A DNA stretch of 64,000 nucleotides, from positions 121,178 through 185,177 of the forward strand of contig JAMPIV010008520.1 in the NCBI GenBank assembly GCA_024509875.1, written 5' to 3'. Shown one piece after another: positions 58,841 to 64,000 of this stretch. The stretch comes from Oreohelix idahoensis. Taxonomy: Eukaryota > Mollusca > Gastropoda > Stylommatophora > Oreohelicidae. Position 1 is the stretch's first letter; every line of letters starts with the position of its first letter. The notes under the pieces are model-generated. The model was given only the letters and a program-made list of their open reading frames with translations, did no database searches and was not told the origin of the DNA. The translations under genes were made by a program, and so were the position numbers.

Positions 58841-59327
58841 GAATTACACGATGTGAGAGGAAAGAAGAATTGAAACTAACGAGAAAAAAAGTTGTCGAGA
58901 AAAGGAAGGGGGTGGCTGAGAATGAAAAAACAGACCGGATGACCAATTTAAGATAAACCAGAGAAAAGGTAATTGTAAAACTGAGAGAAGTAGAGAGAGA
59001 AGTAGAGAGAGAGAGAGAGAGAGAGAAAGAGACATGTATAGAGACATAGAGAGGCAGAGTGAGAGAGAAGGTAATAAAATGTACAAGATAACTGCAAAGA
59101 CTCTCAGATAGAGGTGGACAGACGGGTGGATAGGCGTGCAGTAGGAGGTATGGGGTTTGCAGGCAGGCACATAAAACAGAGAGATAGTCAGAAAGACAGA
59201 AGTTTAAACAGACAGACAGATCGATAGACAGACATTCAGATAGACAACCATTCAGACATTTAGACAAACATTTAGACAGACATTCAGACAAACATTCGGA
59301 CATACAGACAGACAGAAAGACAGACAT

Positions 59328-59333
59328 ATAGAT

Positions 59334-59418
<85 letters not shown>

Positions 59419-59419
59419 C
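59328..59419. repeat. (GATA)n microsatellite
   Basis: About 90 bp of GATA. It directly adjoins a minus-strand RTE-like tail at 59420-59520 and may be its expanded tail. To the left (59020-59325) lies more GA/CAGA-rich degenerate sequence. Confidence 0.93.
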
Positions 59420-59520
59420 AATCATCAACATCATCCATCAACTCTATAAATAGCATAAGCCATCAACAAATTCATGCCGTCCTCCTGTTTAGTTCTATCA
59501 AATCCAGGTGTTTCCATGGC
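59420..59520 (-). pseudogene. RTE-like 3' end
   Basis: Minus strand ggaggacggcatgaatttgt followed by tgatggcttatgcta is a decayed form of the end sequence seen at 56880-56960 (catg...tttgttgaaggcctatgct). It is followed by GATG/GATA repeats. Confidence 0.5.
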
Positions 59521-59603
59521 TACCTCATTCCTTTAATTTCAATCTATTTTTCTCTCGATCTCCCTCAACCTCTCTTATGCTGGAGATTCCAGAACAAGGA
59601 CTG

Positions 59604-59604
<1 letters not shown>

Positions 59605-59660
<56 letters not shown>

Positions 59661-59665
59661 GGCAG
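59605..59665. repeat. (CAGA)n microsatellite
   Basis: About 60 bp of CAGA. TDRQ frames are artefacts. Confidence 0.95.
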
Positions 59666-60410
59666 ACAGCTGAAATTTGACATTTTCTCTTGTTTCTGTG
59701 GTGGACAGTATCGACGGTCAGTTAAGCCGAGATAAAATCGGTCTGAGAAATCGACAGGTGGACACATAATGAGGTGGCCTGGGATCTGCCTCGATCACTC
59801 GACGCTGTGAACTACTAAAAAAGAGGAGTGGTAAAAGAAAATAAAGTAAAGGATTTTGTTGATGCAGTAAATGATAATGGAGTATGAGAGCTAAAACGGA
59901 GCTAGAAATTTTGAGTAAAACAAGAACTGAACTATCTTCCTTTTCCTATAACTCCTATCGGTGCAGAATGGAGCAAGCACTGCAGTAGGTTTTAGAGAAC
60001 CTGGGTTAAGTAATTTGCCGAAAGCTTCGGCAACAGAGCACGATCCACGAAACGATAATTCTGGTTTGTTGCATAACTCATGTTATACTGTCAAGATATG
60101 GTGGAAATAACCGGTCAACCTAGTAGAGCCACCATGCCAAGGAAAAGGCAAGGAATGTTCCTTAGGAAGTCGATCTGCCTGGTGCCGCCCCCGCTCGCAT
60201 GTCAGACAGCCAGTGTTCAAGAAAGCTTTCCCAGTAGCCATTCAACCTCACGGTACATTGGATCACTTTAGGCTTGGGGTCATTGACCAATGACTATGAT
60301 TGAATATGCCTGGACTCAAGCATTACCATGCTTATTACAACGTGAAGACATTTGTTGACGACGCAATGCACCAGACATCTTGAACCGGAACTTCTCATTC
60401 GTCCTACCTT
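59666..60410. other. unassigned sequence
   Basis: No recognisable gene. It may hold a decayed upstream part of the RNase H-like remnant that follows, but no motif could be placed. Confidence 0.45.
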
Positions 60411-60776
60411 ATGGTGTGGATCTACTGTCCTGGTCATACAGGGGTATGTAGTAATGAGAGAGCTGACAGATTAGCATCAAGAACACCAATAGTGAGGACA
60501 CTGAATTTGGATACGGGAGAGATAATGAGAATAATTAATGATCGCCTGTTAGAGAATGACACTCCAATAGATGAATCATCAAGGTTAAGGCTGTTGGAAT
60601 CTGGCATCGAACGTGAGGCTAGCAGAGATGGCCGTATGAGAGGATACTTCCGTCGTGTACACAACCGGCGAGCTGCAGAAACAGTTAGCATTTACACTCT
60701 TCAACATACACTGAGGGAGACTGAGCACCTGTGGGTTTGCCCGGTATGCAATGATGTCGATTCTGTTCTACAGTAA
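60411..60776 (+). pseudogene. RNase H-like C-terminal remnant of a retroelement
   Basis: MVWIYCPGHTGVCSNERADR then LAS is the last motif of a type I RNase H (CPGH.GV.GNE.AD), with Ser in place of the usual Gly. It is followed by a helical stretch (INDRLLENDTP), RVHNRRAAETVS, and a terminal LWVCPVCNDVDSVLQ. The frame is uncharacteristically clean for 121 codons and ends with TAA at 60774. The ATG is probably not a true start, because the preceding RNase H motifs are missing. Likely from a non-LTR element different from the I/Nimb-like ones. Confidence 0.6.
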
Positions 60777-61105
60777 CAACAACTATGGGCTAACTCAGTC
60801 GCTCCTTATGGAGCATGGAGTAAATATTGCAAGCATAATTATTTCTCTAAGAATCCTTCACCAAGCACATGCATGCCGGCTACAGCGATGTTTTCTATAG
60901 CAACCATTTTACATGACAGGTAGCCAGCCCATTTTTTTCCCTATCGAGAGGCACTTGGAGCTTTAGGCAAGTAGTCAAATTACACTCTTTTTACCTGTTC
61001 CACCTTATTAGTTTGCTCAATGTGCTGTAGATCTTCGGCATTTACGGGTGCTGGTTTCAATTCTTATGCGGTCGTTTTTTTAATGAGGATACGTGCTCGT
61101 TTATA

Positions 61106-61913
61106 CCAGGGCTGTCCGGAAAAGAACCGGCCATAATTAATATTAGAAAAACCGTTTGCGCGACATCGATGTAACTTTTCAGCCAAATAGAGTGGCCTGT
61201 TATGCACATACGTGTGCAATGTTGACGTTGCTGCACCAGTCCGTGCGACCGTTAAAAGCCGTTTAGTGAGCACGTGCACTCTGTGGTCGTCGCATTCAAA
61301 ATGGCTGAACGAGTAGAGCAAAGAATCTGCATCAAATTTTGTGTCAAGCTTCAACATTCCTCCACGGAAACTATTATGATGATTCAGAAGGCTTTTGGAG
61401 ACGATGCAATGACTGCTACACAAATAAAGGTGTGGCACAAACGCTTCAAAGATGGTCGAGAATCTGTTGAATGTGATCCCATTTCTGGAAGTCCTGCAAC
61501 AAGCAGAACGCTGGAAAATGTTGAACGTGTACGGGCTGCAATCAACAAAGATCGGCGACTGACAGTGCGAGAACTAGAAAAAGATCTGGGAATTCCAAAA
61601 ACTATTGTATCCGAGATTCTGACCCAGGATCTGGGTATGAGACGTGTCGTGGCAAAATTCGTTCCGCGGATTCTGCTACCAGAGCAGAAGGAATTTCGTG
61701 CCACAGTTGCTAATGATTTGTTTCAAACTGCAACCAATAACCCAGATTTCATGAAGAATGTCATAAACGGAGATGAGTCGTGGATCTACTGCTATGATCC
61801 AGAAACGAAGCCTCAGTCGTCTCAGTGGAAGTCGCCTGGTTTTCCACGCCCGAAGAAGGACTTCCAGAAATGGGATCACATTCAACAGATTCTCGACCAT
61901 CTTTGAAGCGTTT
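61106..61913 (+). mobile_element. Mariner transposon, 3' truncated, ending in inverted self-duplication
   Basis: Begins after a TA (61104-61105) with ccagggctgtccggaaaaga as 5' terminal repeat. The transposase frame starts at 61301. The 3' half and 3' terminal repeat are missing. In their place is the reverse complement of about 55 bp of its own coding sequence (61858-61913 against 61441-61496). Confidence 0.85.
61301..61906 (+). pseudogene. Mariner transposase, N-terminal half
   Basis: The start MAERVEQRICIKFCVKL follows the usual mariner N-terminus. The two helix-turn-helix units (TATQIKVWHKRFKDGRES and RLTVRELEKDLGIPKT) are intact. The first catalytic aspartate of DD34D is at 61772-61774 (NGDESWIYCYDPE), followed by SSQWKSPGFPRPKK. 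The other two aspartates are absent because coding homology ends at about 61856. About 202 codons against about 345 in complete mariner transposases. It cannot cut DNA, but it could in principle still bind terminal repeats. Confidence 0.88.
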
Positions 61914-62010
61914 GAGCTGACCGCACGTGACAGGTGCACTTGGCACGTGTTCGTTGAAGGCCTATACTCCTTGGGGAGCTAAAAGGTATTGATTGATTGA
62001 TTTGATACTG
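61914..62010 (+). pseudogene. RTE-like 3' end with (ATTG)n tail
   Basis: ELTARDRCTWHVFVEGLYSL then GS* and a gattgattgattt tail. It is the C-terminal peptide and tail of the RTE-like family, abutting the mariner relic without a gap. Confidence 0.68.
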
Positions 62011-62144
62011 CTGTTATGGCTAGTATGTTGTTATTGTTGCTGTTATTTTTAATAAGGTTAAAACAAAAGGATCCCGTTACACGCCCATTGAGGCATATTG
62101 GGAATATGGTGTAAGGACCACGTTTTGTTGACCATCGGCACACT

Positions 62145-62334
62145 AGGGGTGATGTGGTTAGCATCACGCCGTCCGCCTTAACCTTCCCAGAGTTGCTCTG
62201 GTACCCAATTCATGAGGCTGGGTCGACCCCGGAGCCGTTTGCGGTCTAAAAAATCCCGCCTCAACTGGGGATCGAACCATGGACCACCGAGCTAGGAAGC
62301 CAGTGCACTAACCACTGCGCCACCGCGGCTCCAC
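62145..62334 (-). mobile_element. tRNA-derived SINE
   Basis: Minus strand: ggtggcgcagtggttagtgc (A box, complement of about 62305-62324), then GGTTCGATCCCC (B box, complement of about 62267-62278), then the body with the ggctccggggtcgaccc string shared with 46925-47115. Well-kept promoter boxes suggest a younger copy. Confidence 0.8.
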
Positions 62335-62394
62335 TTTTAATAATATTGTAATAATTATTACTGTTTTCTTCGTCATATTATCTTCTCCTTTTAT

Positions 62395-62545
62395 CTTAAG
62401 CCCTGGACTGTCAAAGCAGCCAGTAGCCATCACGCCTGGTAGCGTCTTGTAGGGCAGTAACAAACTGCTTCCACTTTGTTCGGTCGGCGGCCATCCTTCG
62501 TACAGTGCCCCAGCTCTGGTTCATTCTTTGCACCTCAGCGTCCAC
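62395..62545 (-). pseudogene. RTE-like non-LTR C-terminal fragment
   Basis: Minus strand VDAEVQRMNQSWGTVRRMAA then DRTKWKQFVTALQDATRRDG and a stop. Clean match to the C-terminal module and to 57340-57400. Confidence 0.72.
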
Positions 62546-63047
62546 ACTTCTCTTCGTCATGTTATAGGTTTCCTAATTGTATTAATGTTTAAAACTACCC
62601 ACCACAAAAATATTTATAGAATATATCATTCCTGTATACACACATCTGGTAACCTCACCGGTGCTACGGGGTTCGTACACTGGGCTGAGACCTTTCTTGT
62701 GCGATCTAAGGGAGGAGATCAGAGCACTGATGGAGTTGTCCGTGTGCAATGAAGATAGTCCTTCAAACCAAACGAAACCAATCCTCTTTTTATATGTGTT
62801 ATTTAGTTTATTCTTAATCTATATACATGCGGTTGGATGTTATGTGGGTAGCAGGATTTGGTATCACGTAGAATCCCGTGGATCGGAAACATGGAAATTC
62901 AAGCACTGAAAATGGCGTTAGAAACGAACAAACATCAGCAAGGAACACGAGGACAAAAAAGGCAGGAATAAAAACATTTCAACAGAAGAAGGAAACGAAA
63001 AGAAGAACTAAGTCTGTTGTATAATTTGAATATAAAACGACACCTTG

Positions 63048-63103
63048 TGGGGGTGGGGGGGGGCGGGGGTGGGGGGGGGGGTGGGCGGGGGGGGGGGGGG
63101 GGT
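63048..63103. repeat. G-rich run
   Basis: Over 50 bases that are almost all G on the plus strand, with a few T, C and one A-free block. A candidate G-quadruplex. Length may be unreliable in assembly. Confidence 0.85.
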
Positions 63104-63923
63104 CATCCCTTCAGAAACGCATTACTGCCATCTTATGTGACTACAAATAGATTTCTCTCCCATCTTAAGAGCATTAGTTATGTCCCATCTTATCTCAAGT
63201 CTGCGCCTGCCTTAGTCCACAGGCGGTTTTTTTTTTTTTTTACATTATCACCTTTTCTTTCAAACACATTAATTTATTATAGTCTAGACATAGCGTATAT
63301 GGCGCGACAAGCATTAGTATAAGTCTGCTGGTTTTGTATTTATTTTATAAGCGGTTCCTTAATTTTGACAACAGTCTAAGGTTTTCTATATTTGTACTTA
63401 AATTTGTTGCATTCTCATCTTCCGTGTCATTAATTTATGTTTCTAGAACATATGTTTCTTAATCTAACACAACAGCAATAAATGGCCCCAGTGTACTTCC
63501 CGGGGGAAGGAGAGTCTATGATGAGACAAAGAAAGAACAGGACTTCAGCTCCCTCATGCATGTCGTACAAGGCGACTAATGATATTGTGTGTGAGCTGAC
63601 AACCTCATCAAGAAAAACTAATAGCTTTAGAAACCATCGCTGCTAGAGCATATGAATGCGCGGTGCAGGTTTCCTGCAAGGGACCAGATACAGTGGTGGC
63701 TCTATGTCCCATAGGGAGCGAACAGAGAAATAATGAGGTGATAATAAACAAAACAGCAGAGGAGCAAGATGAGGGGATAATACGCTGGGTTCTGGTTAAG
63801 TCCCGTACTGAGAAAATCAGTTCTTGGCACTACAAGGCAGTGCTTGCTCTAGGATACGCAGGGTAAGAAAGATAGAGGAAGTCCGAAGAAAAGAAAAACA
63901 CAGAGAAAGTAACTGGAGACAGT
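63104..63923. other. unassigned sequence
   Basis: No gene recognised. Contains a T run at 63229-63240. The frame at 63663-63866 has a weak QDEGIIRWVLVKS-like stretch without a placed domain. Confidence 0.45.
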
Positions 63924-64000
63924 GGTGTACTAAGGGGGGAGGTGCGAGGGGGGCTGTCCGCCCCGGGTGACAGCTAAGAAAGTGGTGCCGTCGGACATTA
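63924..64000 (+). mobile_element. hAT-type transposon end, cut by window edge
   Basis: cagtggtgtactaagggggg then aggtgcgaggggggctgtcc then gccccgggtg is the common outer end of a hAT-superfamily group (compare 43237 and 51495). The rest lies beyond the window. Confidence 0.6.

Noticed and set aside
58596..59327. 243-codon minus-strand frame rich in S, L and C
   Set aside because: Covers GA, CAGA and related low-complexity DNA plus an RTE-like scrap. Composition is repeat-driven.

Overview
This window is repeat-dense invertebrate DNA with no convincing host gene. Every long open frame that carries recognisable protein motifs belongs to a mobile element. The element mix (Gmr1-like Ty3/gypsy elements, a Penelope-like element, non-LTR elements with RNase H, many RTE-like fragments, mariner, hAT, tRNA-derived SINEs, and long GTA, ATGT, GATA, CAGA and AT microsatellites) suggests a lophotrochozoan, most likely a mollusc. 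That is inference from repeat content, because no host gene anchors the taxonomy.

Region by region: 1-175 is the left arm of a GTA-rich satellite. It is interrupted at 176-10065 by a complete LTR retrotransposon (copy 1) with 1.43 kb LTRs. Its gag is intact, and its pol has the order protease, integrase, reverse transcriptase, RNase H. That is the Ty1/copia-like order on Ty3/gypsy-type domains that defines the Gmr1 group. From 10800 to 16320 the GTA-rich satellite resumes with several levels of higher-order repetition. It is invaded by an RTE-like fragment (11657-11973) and by a 5'-truncated I/Nimb-like non-LTR element (12440-14303) with a 13-bp target duplication and a (GAA)n tail.

16321-18355 holds non-LTR relics. 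18356-40213 is one nested block. The outer element is a minus-strand LTR retrotransposon with about 2.4 kb LTRs, flanked by the 5-bp duplication ctcgc. Its right LTR is split by a second Gmr1-like element (25868-35104, 5-bp duplication gtacc) and by a Penelope-like element (about 35200-39561) with RT, GIY-YIG endonuclease and repeated termini. The outer element's single long frame runs gag, zinc knuckle, degraded protease, integrase zinc domain, with no reverse transcriptase between.

40214-64000 is a graveyard of short elements: 3' ends of I/Nimb-like elements with (GAA)n tails, at least ten RTE-like C-terminal fragments, a complete non-autonomous hAT element with a perfect 8-bp duplication (51495-52129), a fold-back MITE with a second partial copy, tRNA-derived SINEs, a truncated mariner ending in an inverted duplication of itself, a RNase H-like remnant, and several simple or minisatellite arrays.

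The copies are young by LTR divergence judged by eye (about 0.5-0.7 percent for the two Gmr1-like elements, about 1.7 percent for the outer element), yet every pol is broken by stops or frameshifts. The order of insertion (outer first, then Gmr1-like copy 2 and the Penelope-like element) follows directly from the nesting.
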